A stretch of DNA of 64,000 bases from Vibrio hepatarius (GTDB taxonomy: Bacteria; Pseudomonadota; Gammaproteobacteria; Enterobacterales; Vibrionaceae): assembly GCF_018860525.1 (NCBI RefSeq), contig NZ_JAHKPM010000044.1, positions 52,938-116,937 on the forward strand, in the 5' to 3' direction. The translations under genes and the position numbers were made by a program. Positions 12,256 through 26,039 of the stretch are shown in pieces (the stretch's first letter is position 1; every line of letters starts with the position of its first letter). The notes beneath the pieces were generated by a model, which was not told the DNA's origin, ran no database searches, and saw nothing but the letters and a program-made list of their open reading frames with translations.

Positions 12256-12678
12256 TTAACGGCGTTTCTTTGTCAGCTCGATAACACGTAGCTGAGCAAT
12301 GGCTTTTGCCAGCTCACTGGCCGCTTGAGCAAAGTCCATATCGCCATGCTGATTCTGAATATTCTCCTCAGCGCGGCGCTTGGCTTCTTCTGCCTTCGCT
12401 GCGTCTAGCTCCTCACCACGGATAGCTGTGTCTGCCAATACAGTCGCTGTACCAGGCTGCACTTCTATCATACCACCGGAAACGTAAATAATTTCCTCGT
12501 GGCCGTGCTGTTTCACAATACGCACCATACCAGGCTTGATAGCGGTCAGTAGCGGAGTGTGGCCATGGAAAATACCTAGCTCACCCTCGCTACCGGTCAC
12601 CTGAAACGTTTCAACACGACCAGAAAATAATTTCTTTTCAGCGCTGACTACGTCTAGGTGAAAGGTTATTGGTGCCAT
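12256..12678 (-). CDS. atpC: ATP synthase F1 epsilon subunit
   Basis: 140-aa F1 central-stalk subunit and inhibitor of ATP hydrolysis. N-terminal beta-sandwich ([33 protein letters not shown]) followed by a two-helix C-terminal domain rich in Ala and Glu. Last gene of atpIBEFHAGDC, 18 bp after atpD and followed by a terminator. Confidence 0.96.
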   Translation of the reverse strand: MAPITFHLDVVSAEKKLFSGRVETFQVTGSEGELGIFHGHTPLLTAIKPGMVRIVKQHGHEEIIYVSGGMIEVQPGTATVLADTAIRGEELDAAKAEEAKRRAEENIQNQHGDMDFAQAASELAKAIAQLRVIELTKKRR

Positions 12679-12696
12679 ATCGCCTCCTAGTTAGCC

Positions 12697-14115
<1,419 letters not shown>

Positions 14116-14135
14116 CTATTTAGTTTTACCTACGC

Positions 14136-15002
14136 TTAAACCGCAGCCGCACCACTAACAATTTCCGACAGTTCTTGTGTAATCGCAGCCTGACGGGCTT
14201 TGTTGTACACAAGTTCTAGATCATCAATCAAATTGGACGCGTTATCAGTTGCAGCTTTCATCGCAACCATTCGAGCCGCTTGCTCACAAGCAAGGTTCTC
14301 AATTACTCCCTGATACACCTGTGACTCTACGTAACGAACTAATAGTGCGTCCAGTAAAGGCTGTGGCTCAGGCTCATAAATGTAGTCCCATGAATGATCA
14401 CGCTGCATCTCTTCGCTATCTGATTTAGGCAAAGGTAGCAATTGATCGATCGTTGGTTGCTGAACCATAGTGTTGACAAACTTATTGAACACTACATACA
14501 GACGGTCCAGTTCACCTTCATCATATCTCTTCAGCATTACGCTCACAGAACCAATCAGGTCTTCCAAACTTGGGCTATCACCCAGGCCTGATACCTGTGC
14601 AGCAACTTTAGCGCCACTGTTATTAAAAAACGCAGTTGCTTTTGAACCAACGACGGCCAGTTCAACTTCAGCACCTTTGTCTTTCCAAGCTTTCATATCT
14701 GTAATGGCTTTCTTGAACACGTTAATGTTCAAACCACCACACAAGCCTCGGTCTGTAGAAACTATGATGTAACCAACTCGTTTCGCCTCACGCTCCTCTA
14801 GGTACGGATGACGGTACTCTAGATTTGCGTTTGCCACATGACCGATCACTTTACGCATTGTTTCAGCATATGGACGAGAAGCTTCCATAGCGTCTTGAGA
14901 ACGACGCATTTTTGAAGCTGCTACCATTTCCATCGCTTTCGTAATTTTCTGCGTGCTTTTAACACTACCGATTTTATTACGTATCTCTTTTGCGCCGGCC
15001 AT
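14136..15002 (-). CDS. atpG: ATP synthase F1 gamma subunit
   Basis: 288-aa rotor shaft of F1. The N-terminal coiled-coil helix ([30 protein letters not shown]) and the C-terminal helix ([12 protein letters not shown], after [22 protein letters not shown]) are both present, as is the Rossmann-like middle with [11 protein letters not shown]. Lies between atpA and atpD. Confidence 0.97.
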   Translation of the reverse strand: MAGAKEIRNKIGSVKSTQKITKAMEMVAASKMRRSQDAMEASRPYAETMRKVIGHVANANLEYRHPYLEEREAKRVGYIIVSTDRGLCGGLNINVFKKAITDMKAWKDKGAEVELAVVGSKATAFFNNSGAKVAAQVSGLGDSPSLEDLIGSVSVMLKRYDEGELDRLYVVFNKFVNTMVQQPTIDQLLPLPKSDSEEMQRDHSWDYIYEPEPQPLLDALLVRYVESQVYQGVIENLACEQAARMVAMKAATDNASNLIDDLELVYNKARQAAITQELSEIVSGAAAV

Positions 15003-15045
15003 CGTTACTCTCCATTAGCTGGTGGCAATTAATGCCACCGACCTA

Positions 15046-16587
15046 TTACCAAGTTTGGGTTGCTTTGAAATCGTCGACCAGCTTCTTAAGCTGAGCTTCG
15101 ATATCTTTGTTGTAAGCACCCGTCTTGTCGATCTCAGACGCAAGTTCTGCGTATTGACCGCGAGCATACGATAGTAAAGCCGCCTCGAAATCTAGAACTT
15201 TATTCAGTTCTACATCATCAAGATAGCCACGCTCTGCTGCAAAGATAGTTAACGCTTGGTCAAAAACAGACATAGGAGCATACTGCTTTTGCTTCATTAG
15301 CTCTGTTACTTTCTGGCCATGATCCAACTGTTTCTTCGTAGCATCATCAAGATCAGAAGAAAACTGAGCAAAAGCTGCAAGTTCACGGTATGCAGCAAGT
15401 GCTGTACGTATACCACCTGATAGTTTCTTGATGATTTTAGTCTGAGCTGAACCACCTACACGAGATACTGATATACCAGGGTCAACAGCAGGGCGAACGC
15501 CCGCATTGAATAGCTCAGTTTGCAGGAAGATCTGACCATCTGTAATCGAGATTACGTTAGTCGGTACGAATGCTGAAACGTCACCAGCTTGAGTTTCAAT
15601 GATAGGTAGGGCAGTCAAAGAGCCAGTCTTACCTTTCACTTCACCATTAGTGAACTTTTCTACATAATCCGCGTTAACACGAGCAGCACGCTCTAGTAGA
15701 CGAGAGTGAAGGTAGAATACATCACCTGGGAATGCTTCACGGCCTGGTGGACGCTTAAGTAGTAGGGAAATCTGACGATAAGCAACAGCTTGTTTAGATA
15801 GATCATCATAAACAATCAATGCATCTTCACCGCGATCACGGAAATACTCTCCCATCGTACAACCTGCGTAAGGCGCAAGATATTGCAGCGCTGCAGATTC
15901 AGAAGCTGACGCAACAACCACAATTGTGTTTGCTAGAGCACCATGTTCTTCTAGTTTACGAACCACGTTAGCGATAGTCGAAGCTTTCTGACCAATTGCC
16001 ACGTAAATTGAGTAAATACCAGAATTTTTCTGGTTAATGATCGCATCAATCGCTAAAGCAGTTTTACCCGTTTGACGGTCACCAATCACAAGTTCACGCT
16101 GACCACGACCAATTGGGATCATTGAGTCAACAGACTTGTAACCAGTTTGAACAGGTTGATCAACCGATTGACGGTCGATTACACCTGGTGCAATCACTTC
16201 TACAGGCGAAGATAATTTAGCTTCAATTGGACCTTTACCATCAATAGGCTCACCTAGTGTATTCACTACGCGCCCTAGCAACTCAGGACCAACTGGTACT
16301 TCGAGAATTCGACCTGTACCTGTAACTTTCATGCCTTCCTTTAGGTCAGCATATGGACCCATTACCACAGCACCAACCGAGTCACGCTCAAGGTTAAGTG
16401 CTAGCGCATAACGGCTACCCGGTAATTCAATCATTTCACCTTGCATCACGTCTGCTAGACCGTGAATGCGAATGATACCATCACTTACCGATACGATAGT
16501 ACCTTCGTTGCGAGCTTCACTAACAACATCGAAAGATTCGATACGTTGTTTAATTAGATCGCTAATTTCAGTGGAATTAAGTTGCAT
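15046..16587 (-). CDS. atpA: ATP synthase F1 alpha subunit
   Basis: 513-aa non-catalytic nucleotide-binding subunit. Walker [10 protein letters not shown] is near residue 170-176, and the conserved Arg finger segment [13 protein letters not shown] near 365-378. The start chosen ([16 protein letters not shown]) matches the family; the reading frame extends ten codons further upstream but that would be atypical. 13 bp after atpH. Confidence 0.97.
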   Translation of the reverse strand: MQLNSTEISDLIKQRIESFDVVSEARNEGTIVSVSDGIIRIHGLADVMQGEMIELPGSRYALALNLERDSVGAVVMGPYADLKEGMKVTGTGRILEVPVGPELLGRVVNTLGEPIDGKGPIEAKLSSPVEVIAPGVIDRQSVDQPVQTGYKSVDSMIPIGRGQRELVIGDRQTGKTALAIDAIINQKNSGIYSIYVAIGQKASTIANVVRKLEEHGALANTIVVVASASESAALQYLAPYAGCTMGEYFRDRGEDALIVYDDLSKQAVAYRQISLLLKRPPGREAFPGDVFYLHSRLLERAARVNADYVEKFTNGEVKGKTGSLTALPIIETQAGDVSAFVPTNVISITDGQIFLQTELFNAGVRPAVDPGISVSRVGGSAQTKIIKKLSGGIRTALAAYRELAAFAQFSSDLDDATKKQLDHGQKVTELMKQKQYAPMSVFDQALTIFAAERGYLDDVELNKVLDFEAALLSYARGQYAELASEIDKTGAYNKDIEAQLKKLVDDFKATQTW

Positions 16588-16600
16588 GCTCCAATCCCCA

Positions 16601-17134
16601 TTAAGACTGCAATGCATCGCTTAAGCGATTCAGACGACCACGCGCTGAATCATCGATGACTAAGTCTCCGGCTCGAATAATCACCCCACCAAGTAGGGCC
16701 TCATCTATACTGCAATTCAGCTTCACTTTGCGTTCTAAACGCTGCTCAAGTTTGCTGCTGATATTTGTAGCTTGTTCTTGTGAAAGTTCTGAAGCCGAAA
16801 TAACTTCAACATCAATCTCTTTCTCACGCTCTTTTTTAAGCGCTAGGAACTGCTTACAAACATCAGGAAGGGTCGACAAACGACCATTCTCTGCCATTAC
16901 CTTTAAAAGGTTTTGGCCATGAACATCAACCTGGTCACCACAAACAGCTACAAATACTTCTGCCAGTTTATCTGCTGACATATACCCTGTTAGGAGTTCG
17001 TGTATTTGCTCGTTTTTAGCAACTTCTGCAGCAAAAGATAACATCTGACCCCATTGGTCCAATGCACCCTTTTCCACAGCAAAGTCGAATGCTGCTTTAG
17101 CATAGGGGCGTGCGATAGTAGTCATATCAGACAT
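16601..17134 (-). CDS. atpH: ATP synthase F1 delta subunit
   Basis: 177-aa peripheral-stalk subunit linking b-subunits to the top of the alpha/beta head. N-terminal helical bundle begins [19 protein letters not shown]; the C-terminal part has [22 protein letters not shown], the OSCP/delta signature. MSDMTT was chosen as start over an upstream ATG two codons earlier because it matches the family. Confidence 0.96.
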   Translation of the reverse strand: MSDMTTIARPYAKAAFDFAVEKGALDQWGQMLSFAAEVAKNEQIHELLTGYMSADKLAEVFVAVCGDQVDVHGQNLLKVMAENGRLSTLPDVCKQFLALKKEREKEIDVEVISASELSQEQATNISSKLEQRLERKVKLNCSIDEALLGGVIIRAGDLVIDDSARGRLNRLSDALQS

Positions 17135-17148
17135 ATGCACCCCTCCAT

Positions 17149-17619
17149 CTAAAGTTTTGCAGTAATGTTGTCAAGAATATCTCTGTGCGCATCTTTATCA
17201 ATAGAACGCTCAATGATTTTCTCAGCACCAGCTACAGCCAGAGTTGCAACTTGTTTGCGCAGCTCATCGCGTGCACGATTACGTTCAGCTTCAAGTTCAG
17301 CTTCGGCTTGTGATAGAATTTTCTGACGTTCAGTCTGAGCTTCTTCACGTGCTTCATCTAGAATTTGAGCTTTGCGTTTATTCGCTTGCTCGATGACCTC
17401 AGTTGCTGTGCGCTTCGCTTCTTTCAACTGATCAGAAGCGTTTGCTTGTGCTAGATCCAAGTCCTTAGCAGCACGTTCGGCTGCTTGCAGGCCGTCAGCT
17501 ATTTTCTTCTGACGCTCTTCGATCGCTTGCATTAACGGTGGCCATACATATTTCATGCAGAACCAGACAAATAGTGCAAACGAGATTGCTTGACCTAGCA
17601 GAGTTGCATTTATGTTCAC
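17149..17619 (-). CDS. atpF: ATP synthase Fo b subunit
   Basis: 156-aa stator subunit. One N-terminal membrane helix ([23 protein letters not shown]) followed by a long Ala/Glu/Lys-rich helix (about 30-140) forming the dimeric right-handed coiled coil. Starts MNINATLLG, the usual gammaproteobacterial start. 14 bp before atpH. Confidence 0.96.
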   Translation of the reverse strand: MNINATLLGQAISFALFVWFCMKYVWPPLMQAIEERQKKIADGLQAAERAAKDLDLAQANASDQLKEAKRTATEVIEQANKRKAQILDEAREEAQTERQKILSQAEAELEAERNRARDELRKQVATLAVAGAEKIIERSIDKDAHRDILDNITAKL

Positions 17620-17690
17620 AACAGCTACCCCTTCTATTCGGACTAAGTGTTAATCAATAACAAGCTAAGCTTGTCGACTCTTAACAGTGA

Positions 17691-18817
<1,127 letters not shown>

Positions 18818-19213
18818 TCATCCTATTTTTTTGTTGTTAATGAATAGCACTGGCGCACAGATATTAATACCTAGTGCCAGCAAATAGGTTAGCTTAAGGG
18901 GAACAAGTTCCACCTGTATATACATGTAGGCAATGGAAAAAAGCGCAACCGTAATGAAGATTTTCAACGCTTCGCCTGCGTAGAAAGAATTCGCAATGCG
19001 CTTAGCAGCACGAGCTCCTCCGTACTTAAACGCAAACCAAGCAAACACCGCATTAGCCACAACACAAATGCCGCCGCCAATCAGTGCAGAAAGTCCCCAT
19101 TTAGCATTTACAGCTAGTGCCATTACCACTGCCATTAATGTAACCGCGCCAAGCTGGATCATTAACAATCGCTTTGCAAGCTCTCGCCCTGGTCTAGCTA
19201 ACGCCGCTACCAT
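18818..19213 (-). CDS. atpI: ATP synthase protein I
   Basis: 131-aa membrane protein with four predicted helices, first gene of the atp operon. AtpI family members assist c-ring assembly or stability and are not part of the final enzyme. Sequence is poorly conserved in general; identification rests on position, size and the AtpI-like GLSALIGGGICVVANAVFAW segment. Confidence 0.9.
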   Translation of the reverse strand: MVAALARPGRELAKRLLMIQLGAVTLMAVVMALAVNAKWGLSALIGGGICVVANAVFAWFAFKYGGARAAKRIANSFYAGEALKIFITVALFSIAYMYIQVELVPLKLTYLLALGINICAPVLFINNKKIG

Positions 19214-19274
19214 GTATTCGTACCTCGAGTAAAATCCACAGCGTTATTACCTCGATGCTGGGAAATTGGCGAAA

Positions 19275-19302
19275 ATTATACGGCGAGTCTTATTGAATGC
19301 AA
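19275..19302 (-). promoter_or_regulatory. Promoter of the atp operon
   Basis: Minus-strand TTGCAT (19297-19302) and TATAAT (19275-19280) with a 16-bp spacer, about 60 bp upstream of atpI. An A/T-rich stretch (19303-19330) lies above the -35. No competing promoter of this quality is seen in the gap to parB. Confidence 0.65.
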
Positions 19303-19399
19303 TTAAAACACCGCAAAAAGTTACAATTTTGTTTACAAACCGACAACTTTCGCACAAAAAATCGCTTTTTACATAATTGACTGGAAGTGATTATGTCAT

Positions 19400-20281
19400 C
19401 TAGCCTGCCAGCTTGGCAATAAGATGCTCTAATTTATGAGGCTCATCTAGACTAATTGTTACCTTGGAGGTGCCATTTCTGGCTTTAACTATTGCTACCT
19501 TAGCATCCAACATTTCACTTAATTTTTGTGATATTTGCTGCGCCTCAGTATCTTGTGATTGGCTTTTATCCTCAGACTGCGGCTGAAGACACTTTTTCAC
19601 TAACTGTTCAGTCTGACGTACTGTCATACGCTTCTTAGCGACCAATTCAGCGACATCCACTTGCTGCTCAGCATCAAGAGCCAACAACGCTCGCGCATGT
19701 CCCATCTCAAGTAGCTTTTCCGACAAAAGATACTTAACGTCCATCTCAAGCTGATTTAACCTCAGCAAGTTAGTCACCGTTGTTCTAGATTTACCAATAA
19801 CTTCAGCTACTTGTTGATGAGTTAATGAAAACTCTTCTTGAAGGCGATCCAAGGCTACAGCCTCTTCGATCACATTAAGATCTTCACGCTGAATATTTTC
19901 GATTAATGCCATCGCGATAGCTGCACGATCATCAACATTTTTGATCACGCAAGGTACTTCTTTTAAGCCCGCCTTACGTGCAGCTCGCCAACGCCTTTCA
20001 CCAGCAATAATCTCAAACTTATCATTATCGACTTGGCGTACGACTATAGGTTGGATAATTCCCTGTGATTCAATCGAGGCCGCCAACTCTTCAAGTGCTT
20101 CCGGTTCCATATCTGTACGTGGTTGATACATCCCAGGTTTAAGAGAATTAATATTGATATCCGTCAATTCTCCTTCGGAAGAAAGTTCCTGACTGTGCAT
20201 CGCACTTTGCTGCTTGTTACGCGCAAGAGAGCTCGTAGAAAGTAGAGCATCTAACCCTTTACCTAAACCACGCTTAGACAT
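19400..20281 (-). CDS. parB: Chromosome partitioning protein ParB (Spo0J)
   Basis: 293-aa parS-binding CTPase clamp that organises the origin region for segregation. Opens SKRGLGKGLDALLS, carries the ParB/Srx CTP-binding motif GERRWRAAR near residue 95-103, then the helix-turn-helix TLTHQQVAEVIGKSRTTVTNLLRL type segment, a linker and a C-terminal dimerisation domain. 23 bp after parA. No perfect parS site was found in this window (see findings). Confidence 0.95.
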   Translation of the reverse strand: MSKRGLGKGLDALLSTSSLARNKQQSAMHSQELSSEGELTDININSLKPGMYQPRTDMEPEALEELAASIESQGIIQPIVVRQVDNDKFEIIAGERRWRAARKAGLKEVPCVIKNVDDRAAIAMALIENIQREDLNVIEEAVALDRLQEEFSLTHQQVAEVIGKSRTTVTNLLRLNQLEMDVKYLLSEKLLEMGHARALLALDAEQQVDVAELVAKKRMTVRQTEQLVKKCLQPQSEDKSQSQDTEAQQISQKLSEMLDAKVAIVKARNGTSKVTISLDEPHKLEHLIAKLAG

Positions 20282-20304
20282 GAAACAAACTTCCTTTGAT
20301 TAAA

Positions 20305-21078
20305 TTATGCTGGGATTTCATCGCGACGAAGCATCTCTCCAGCCAGTGCTAGATAAGCTTTTGCGCCTGCGGAGTATTTATCGTAGTACATTGCTGGCTT
20401 TCCATGACTTGGCGCTTCAGCAAGACGAACATTACGTGGAATTACTGTACGGTACACTTTGTTACCAAAGTGCTTCTTTAACTGATCAGAAACTTCATTC
20501 GATAAACGGTTGCGAGGATCGTACATAGTACGCAACAAACCTTCGATCTTAAGTTTTTCATTTACCACCGCAGCCAATTTACTAATAGTATCCATCAGTG
20601 CTGTTAACCCTTCAAGGGCAAAATACTCACACTGCATAGGAACCAAGACAGAATCAGCAGCCGCCATCGCATTAATTGTTAAAAGATTTAGTGATGGAGG
20701 GCAATCAATAAAGATAAAATCATAGTTATCACGTACTGGAGCAAGAGCCTGCTTTAATCGCACTTCACGAGCAAACACTTCCATTAGTTTAATTTCAGCA
20801 GCTGTTACATCGCCATTGGCAGCGATAAGATCATAATTTCCAGAGGTTTTACGGCAAACGACATCGTCAAATGCTACTTCCTCAACCAATAGCTCGTATG
20901 CTGTGGCATCAACTTGGTATTTGTCGACACCACTTGCCATAGTTGCGTTGCCTTGGGGGTCAAGATCGATAACCAATACTTTACGTTTCGTAGCAGCCAT
21001 AGATGCTGCTAAGTTGATACATGTGGTTGTTTTACCAACGCCACCTTTCTGGTTTGCGATTGCTACGATTTTTCCCAC
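20305..21078 (-). CDS. parA: Chromosome partitioning ATPase ParA (Soj)
   Basis: 257-aa deviant Walker ATPase partner of ParB. The P-loop NQKGGVGKTTTCINLA starts at about residue 9, and IDLDPQGNAT and FIFIDCPPSL follow. The start taken is GTG at 21078 with GAGG six bases upstream; the frame is open another 34 codons into rsmG, but that extension does not match the family. 14-bp gap to the rsmG stop. Confidence 0.95.
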   Translation of the reverse strand: MGKIVAIANQKGGVGKTTTCINLAASMAATKRKVLVIDLDPQGNATMASGVDKYQVDATAYELLVEEVAFDDVVCRKTSGNYDLIAANGDVTAAEIKLMEVFAREVRLKQALAPVRDNYDFIFIDCPPSLNLLTINAMAAADSVLVPMQCEYFALEGLTALMDTISKLAAVVNEKLKIEGLLRTMYDPRNRLSNEVSDQLKKHFGNKVYRTVIPRNVRLAEAPSHGKPAMYYDKYSAGAKAYLALAGEMLRRDEIPA

Positions 21079-21092
21079 GACTAACCTCGCTT

Positions 21093-21725
21093 TTATTCCT
21101 TGCGGGATAAGATTACTAGATGACGCTCGCCTTCCAATTGAGGAACACTCAAAGCTTTGACGTCTGTCACAGAACACCAACTCGGCAACTGTGTAATCTC
21201 ATCTTGTGGTAATTGTCCTTTTAACGCTAAAAAGCGTCCTGAACATTCTTTAGGAAGATGATGACACCATTCAACCATATCCGTCATGGACGCAAAAGCT
21301 CGACTCAACACACCATCAAATTTATGTTCTGGCTGAAACTGCTCAACTCTACTCTGAACGGGAATTACATTACCAATACGCAGTTCATGCAATACTTGCT
21401 TAATAAAACGGATTCTTTTTCCCAAGCTGTCTAGTAAATAAAATTCCTTATCTGGTTGCATTATTGCTAGTGGGATTCCAGGCAACCCGGGGCCTGTTCC
21501 AACATCAATAAAACGTTCACCCTGTAAGTATTCACTAACAATTATGCTATCAAGGATATGCTTTACCACCATATCACTAGGCTCACGCACCGAAGTAAGA
21601 TTATAAGCTTTATTCCATTTGTGGAGCATTTCGACATATCCAACCAACTGCATTCTTTGTTTGTCAGATACTTCAAGTGTAGTTTGAGCGATCAAAGAGT
21701 CCAGTTGAACACGTAATTGACTCAT
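21093..21725 (-). CDS. rsmG: 16S rRNA m7G527 methyltransferase RsmG (GidB)
   Basis: 210-aa SAM-dependent methyltransferase modifying G527 of 16S rRNA; loss gives low-level streptomycin resistance in other bacteria. SAM-binding motif [17 protein letters not shown] lies near residue 67-84, with [19 protein letters not shown] upstream of it. Its ATG overlaps the mnmG stop by one base, indicating translational coupling. Confidence 0.96.
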   Translation of the reverse strand: MSQLRVQLDSLIAQTTLEVSDKQRMQLVGYVEMLHKWNKAYNLTSVREPSDMVVKHILDSIIVSEYLQGERFIDVGTGPGLPGIPLAIMQPDKEFYLLDSLGKRIRFIKQVLHELRIGNVIPVQSRVEQFQPEHKFDGVLSRAFASMTDMVEWCHHLPKECSGRFLALKGQLPQDEITQLPSWCSVTDVKALSVPQLEGERHLVILSRKE

Positions 21726-23620
21726 TATGCTTCACCGCCTTTTCTCAGTATGCCCTGTTTCTTTAAGTGAACTAATAGGATTGATATAGCAGCAGGGGTA
21801 ATTCCGGATATACGCGACGCCATACCAATAGATTCAGGTCTTGAATCATTGAGTTTAACCACTACCTCATTTGACAAACCTTTAACGCTAGCATAATCCA
21901 AATCAGTTGGTAAAAGGGTATGCTCATGGCGTAACGATTTCTCAATTTCGTCCTGCTGACGTTTGATATAACCTTCATACTTAACTTGAGTTTCGACCTG
22001 CTCAGACGCTTGAGCATCATCTAGAGAGGGGCTAAATTCTTCTAACTGGGTCAGTTTTTGATAAGTCATTTCAGGGCGACGCAGTAAATCTTCACCACTA
22101 GCTTCACGGATCATTGGTGTTTTAAGTAATGAATTAAGTTGATCCACCCCAGAAGATTTAGGATTCATCCAAATGTCTTGAAGTCTTTGTCTTTCTTTGG
22201 TTATGTTTTCAATTTTTTGGTTAAAGCGTGCCCAACGTATATCATCAACCAAACCTAATTCACGTGCCTTCTCAGTTAAACGTAGATCGGCATTATCTTC
22301 TCTCAAAAGCAAACGATACTCAGCTCGAGAGGTAAACATACGATAAGGTTCTTTAGTTCCCATCGTGGATAGGTCATCAATCAAAACGCCCATGTAGGCT
22401 TGATCACGTCTAGGGCTCCACCCTTCTTTTTCTTGACTAAAGAGACTTGCGTTGAGTCCAGCCATTAGACCTTGAGCTGCAGCTTCTTCATAACCTGTCG
22501 TGCCGTTAATTTGTCCTGCAAAGAATAGCCCACCAATAAATTTAGTCTCATATGTTTGTTTAAGATCTCTTGGATCGAAGAAATCATATTCAATGGCATA
22601 CCCTGGACGGACTATATGCGCATTTTCAAATCCTTTCATGGATTGTACAATTTTTACTTGAACATCAAACGGTAAACTAGTTGAAATTCCATTAGGGTAC
22701 AATTCATGAGTATTTAGCCCTTCGGGCTCGATAAATATTTGATGACTGCTTTTATCAGCGAAACGCATGACTTTATCTTCAATCGATGGGCAATAGCGTG
22801 GGCCAATACCTTCAATAACACCAGAATACATGGGACTTCGATCGAGGTTTTTTCTAATAATCTCATGAGTATGATCATTAGTATAAGTAATAAAACATGG
22901 GATTTGTGTTGGATGCTGAGTACGATCACCCATAAACGAAAATATGGGAGTTGGATCGTCACCATGCTGAACACTAAGATCTGAAAAATCTACACTTCTA
23001 GCATCCACTCTAGGTGGTGTACCTGTTTTAAGACGATCAACACGAAATGGTAATTCTCGCAATCTATTGGCTAAAGCGATAGATGGTGGATCGCCTGCAC
23101 GTCCTCCAGACGCATTCTCCATGCCAATATGAATCTTACCACCAAGAAAGGTACCAACTGTAAGCACAATAGCTTTAGCGTGGAATTTTAAGCCCATTTG
23201 GGTTATTACACCGATGGCTTTTTCTTGTTCAACAACTAAATCATCTACAGATTGCTGAAACAAAGTAAGGTTAGGCGTATTTTCTAATGCTTCCCGTACA
23301 TAGGATTTATACAAGGCACGATCAGCTTGAGCTCGAGTTGCTCTCACTGCTGGGCCTTTAGATGCATTAAGAGTTCTAAATTGAATACCCGCATGATCAA
23401 TGGCTTGAGCCATCAGACCACCCATGGCGTCGACTTCTTTGACTAAGTGGCCTTTGCCTATTCCACCTATTGCGGGATTACATGACATTTGACCAAGAGT
23501 ATCAATGTTATGTGTGAGTAAGAGTGTTTTTTGTCCTGTGCGTGCTGATGCTAGAGCTGCTTCCGTTCCAGCGTGTCCGCCACCCACAACAATGACATCA
23601 AATTTTTCATGATACAGCAT
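21725..23620 (-). CDS. mnmG: tRNA uridine 5-carboxymethylaminomethyl modification enzyme MnmG (GidA)
   Basis: 631-aa FAD-dependent enzyme that with MnmE forms (c)mnm5U34 in tRNA anticodons. The Rossmann motif [18 protein letters not shown] is at residues 8-25, followed by [22 protein letters not shown]. The start [11 protein letters not shown] matches the family; the frame extends 12 codons further upstream into oriC. Transcribed away from oriC as in E. coli. Confidence 0.97.
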   Translation of the reverse strand: MLYHEKFDVIVVGGGHAGTEAALASARTGQKTLLLTHNIDTLGQMSCNPAIGGIGKGHLVKEVDAMGGLMAQAIDHAGIQFRTLNASKGPAVRATRAQADRALYKSYVREALENTPNLTLFQQSVDDLVVEQEKAIGVITQMGLKFHAKAIVLTVGTFLGGKIHIGMENASGGRAGDPPSIALANRLRELPFRVDRLKTGTPPRVDARSVDFSDLSVQHGDDPTPIFSFMGDRTQHPTQIPCFITYTNDHTHEIIRKNLDRSPMYSGVIEGIGPRYCPSIEDKVMRFADKSSHQIFIEPEGLNTHELYPNGISTSLPFDVQVKIVQSMKGFENAHIVRPGYAIEYDFFDPRDLKQTYETKFIGGLFFAGQINGTTGYEEAAAQGLMAGLNASLFSQEKEGWSPRRDQAYMGVLIDDLSTMGTKEPYRMFTSRAEYRLLLREDNADLRLTEKARELGLVDDIRWARFNQKIENITKERQRLQDIWMNPKSSGVDQLNSLLKTPMIREASGEDLLRRPEMTYQKLTQLEEFSPSLDDAQASEQVETQVKYEGYIKRQQDEIEKSLRHEHTLLPTDLDYASVKGLSNEVVVKLNDSRPESIGMASRISGITPAAISILLVHLKKQGILRKGGEA

Positions 23621-24069
23621 GCACTGACCTCTGGTATTTAAGAGAACTATGGACAAATCCGAAGAGGGTCATTCTACCTGCTTTCAGTGTGATAGAAAAT
23701 CGCTTTTCATACTTTTAATATAAGTCACTGACAAAGCTTAATGTTATATGATCTTATATATGATCTTTTATTGGATCTATTATTAGGATCGACGATCTCT
23801 GTGGATAAGTGAAAAATGATCAACAAGATCATCGATATTAATCAGATCTTATTCTGTGATCTAGCTTTGATCTAGATGAGGATTTCCTGGGATCAAAATG
23901 GCAAGTTATACACAGGGCAAGATTGGATCTTACTTTGTTCTTTGGATAACTAAAGGTTAATCACCGGATAACTGCTATTTTATGCACAGGGAAAAAGGAA
24001 GCTTATTTGGTTGGATACGGGGAAATTTGAGGAAGTGGTTACTAAAATCCACTTCCAGTAAGGGGCTTC
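23621..24069. other. oriC: Replication origin of chromosome 1 (oriC)
   Basis: Non-coding segment between mnmG and mioC, the E. coli/Vibrio oriC position. DnaA-box matches: 23800-23808 (TTATCCACA, minus strand, perfect), 23906-23914 (TTATACACA), 23941-23949 (TTATCCAAA, minus), 23964-23971 region (TTATCCGG, minus) and 23980-23988 (TTATGCACA). Twelve GATC sites fall in 23750-23929, far above chance, as needed for Dam methylation and SeqA sequestration. Three tandem AT-rich 12-mers sit at 23750-23785. Transcription from mioC points into the origin. Confidence 0.95.
23750..23785 (+). repeat. Three AT-rich 12-mers of the DNA unwinding element
   Basis: Three consecutive units each opening with GATCT: GATCTTATATAT (23750-23761), GATCTTTTATTG (23762-23773) and GATCTATTATTA (23774-23785). 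They correspond to the L, M and R 13-mers of E. coli oriC and lie on the mnmG side, next to the perfect DnaA box at 23800. Confidence 0.88.
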
Positions 24070-24504
24070 TTAAAGTTGATGTATATGCTTTGCTAACCAA
24101 ACTTCTGCTGCATCTTCTGCCACTATATGGCTAAGAACGTCAATGGTTAGACAGTCAGTTACTGGTGTTGCTCCAATATCTTCTAATAAAGCATAAGCGT
24201 GTTTACCTGCCCCGCAGAAGGTATCGTAACTTGAGTCACCGATGGCAATCACAGCATATTTAACACCTGACATTTTGGGGGGTGAAGTTTGTAATGCTTG
24301 AATAAAAGGCTGAATATTATCTGGGTAATCTCCAGCCCCGTGGGTAGAAGTGATGATTAGCCAAGTCCCTTCAGCTGGAATTTCACTGAGTTGAGGTTGA
24401 TTGTGAATACAGGTTTCAATCCCTTTTTTATTCAGAAGATCGCTGAGGTGATCGCCAACATATTCAGCCCCACCTAAAGTACTGCCTGTGATGATTTGGA
24501 TCAT
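24070..24504 (-). CDS. mioC: Flavodoxin-like protein MioC
   Basis: 144-aa FMN-binding flavodoxin-like protein. The phosphate loop [14 protein letters not shown] is near residues 4-17 and [13 protein letters not shown] and [15 protein letters not shown] follow. E. coli MioC has been linked to biotin synthase electron transfer. Start supported by AGGAAA upstream. Its transcription runs toward oriC, the classic arrangement that can affect initiation. Confidence 0.93.
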   Translation of the reverse strand: MIQIITGSTLGGAEYVGDHLSDLLNKKGIETCIHNQPQLSEIPAEGTWLIITSTHGAGDYPDNIQPFIQALQTSPPKMSGVKYAVIAIGDSSYDTFCGAGKHAYALLEDIGATPVTDCLTIDVLSHIVAEDAAEVWLAKHIHQL

Positions 24505-24554
24505 GTGGTTTCCTTTATCTAATGACCGCTCGAAATAATAGTCGAGCTAATGAG

Positions 24555-25916
24555 TTATTTTCCAATACAGAAGGAAGAAAAAATACGACCGAGTAAATCG
24601 TCAGAACTAAATTCTCCAGTAATTTCGTTGAGGTGCTGCTGAGCAATCCTCAGCTCTTCTGCAAGAATTTCTCCAGCCATATAACCTTCTAGCTGTTGCT
24701 GGCCAATGAGAATATGTTCTGCTGCTACCTCAAGTGCTTCAAGGTGACGTCGCCGAGCCATAAAGCCTCCTTCATTGTTTCCTGAAAAACCCATGCACTC
24801 TTTGAGGTGTTGACGTAATGACTCAATACCTTGGCCTGTTCGTGCAGATAAACGAATCAGGGTTGGTACATTAACGTGACAAATGCCGATCTCTTCATTT
24901 GTTTGATCGGCTTTATTACGGATCACAGTTATTCCGATATTACTCGGTAAACGGTCGACAAAGTCAGGCCAAATCTCTTTTGGGTCTGTGTCTTCCGTTG
25001 TCGTTCCATCAACCATGAAAAGTACCCGATCTGCTTGTTCGATCTCTTCCCAAGCTCTTTCTATACCGATTCTTTCCACTTCATCAGATGCATCACGTAA
25101 TCCAGCGGTGTCAATGATGTGCAGGGGCATGCCATCTATATGTATGTGCTCACGAAGAACATCACGAGTCGTACCTGCAATATCGGTTACTATCGCAGAG
25201 TCTTTGCCAGATAAAGCATTAAGAAGGCTAGATTTACCAGCATTGGGCCGGCCTGCGATAACGACTTTCATCCCCTCACGCATAATGGCACCTTGGTTGG
25301 CTTCTTTACGCACGGAATTGAGGTTATCTATAATAGCCTGAAGATCTGCTGATACCTTTCCATCGGCGAGAAAGTCGATTTCTTCCTCTGGGAAGTCAAT
25401 CGCTGCTTCGACATAGATCCTAAGATGGATGAGTGACTCGACTAAGGTATGAATACGTTGTGAAAAAGCACCTTGAAGAGACTGTAAAGCGGATTTAGCC
25501 GCTTGTTCAGAGCTGGCATCAATTAGATCGGCAATGGCTTCTGCTTGAGCAAGATCTAACTTATCATTAAGAAATGCTCTTTCAGAAAACTCACCAGGTC
25601 GTGCGGTTCTTATCCCCTCTATTTTTAATATACGCTTGATTAGCATATCCATTACGACAGGACCCCCGTGCCCTTGTAGTTCAAGTACATCTTCGCCAGT
25701 AAAGGAGTTTGGGTTGGGGAAAAAAAGAGCAATACCTTGATCAATTTGGATACTATTTTGGTCTATAAATGGCAGGTATTCAGCATAACGATGGCGTAGT
25801 TCTTTACCTGTCACTTCCAATGCGACTTGACCTGCAAGAGGGCCGGATACTCGGATAATACCAACGCCTCCACGACCGGGAGCTGTGGCTTGAGCAACAA
25901 TGGTATCAGTTGTCAT
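24555..25916 (-). CDS. mnmE: tRNA modification GTPase MnmE (TrmE)
   Basis: 453-aa GTPase partner of MnmG in wobble-uridine modification. An N-terminal folate-binding domain ([17 protein letters not shown]) is followed by a G domain with [12 protein letters not shown] (about 222), DTAGLRD (about 268) and NKAD (about 330), inserted in a helical domain that ends with the invariant CIGK at the C-terminus (formyl-THF-binding Cys). Lies between yidC and mioC. Confidence 0.97.
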   Translation of the reverse strand: MTTDTIVAQATAPGRGGVGIIRVSGPLAGQVALEVTGKELRHRYAEYLPFIDQNSIQIDQGIALFFPNPNSFTGEDVLELQGHGGPVVMDMLIKRILKIEGIRTARPGEFSERAFLNDKLDLAQAEAIADLIDASSEQAAKSALQSLQGAFSQRIHTLVESLIHLRIYVEAAIDFPEEEIDFLADGKVSADLQAIIDNLNSVRKEANQGAIMREGMKVVIAGRPNAGKSSLLNALSGKDSAIVTDIAGTTRDVLREHIHIDGMPLHIIDTAGLRDASDEVERIGIERAWEEIEQADRVLFMVDGTTTEDTDPKEIWPDFVDRLPSNIGITVIRNKADQTNEEIGICHVNVPTLIRLSARTGQGIESLRQHLKECMGFSGNNEGGFMARRRHLEALEVAAEHILIGQQQLEGYMAGEILAEELRIAQQHLNEITGEFSSDDLLGRIFSSFCIGK

Positions 25917-25992
25917 AAATGTGCCTGTGTTGTGTCTGGATGCCGAAATAAAGGCAAATATATCTTAGCTGAATTGTAATCAGCTCAAAACT

Positions 25993-26018
25993 AAAAGGCG
26001 ACCCTTTGGCCGCCTTTT
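25993..26018 (-). terminator. Terminator of the rpmH-rnpA-yidD-yidC cluster
   Basis: AAAAGGCG (25993-26000) pairs with CGCCTTTT (26011-26018); two inner pairs (CC/GG) are possible. It lies 22 bp past the yidC stop, with T-rich sequence following on the minus strand. Confidence 0.75.
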
Positions 26019-26039
26019 TATGTTATTTCTTATTAAGGT

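Noticed and set aside
20903..21180. 34-codon N-terminal extension of ParA overlapping rsmG
   Set aside because: It does not match the ParA family, and the GTG at 21078 has a proper ribosome site.
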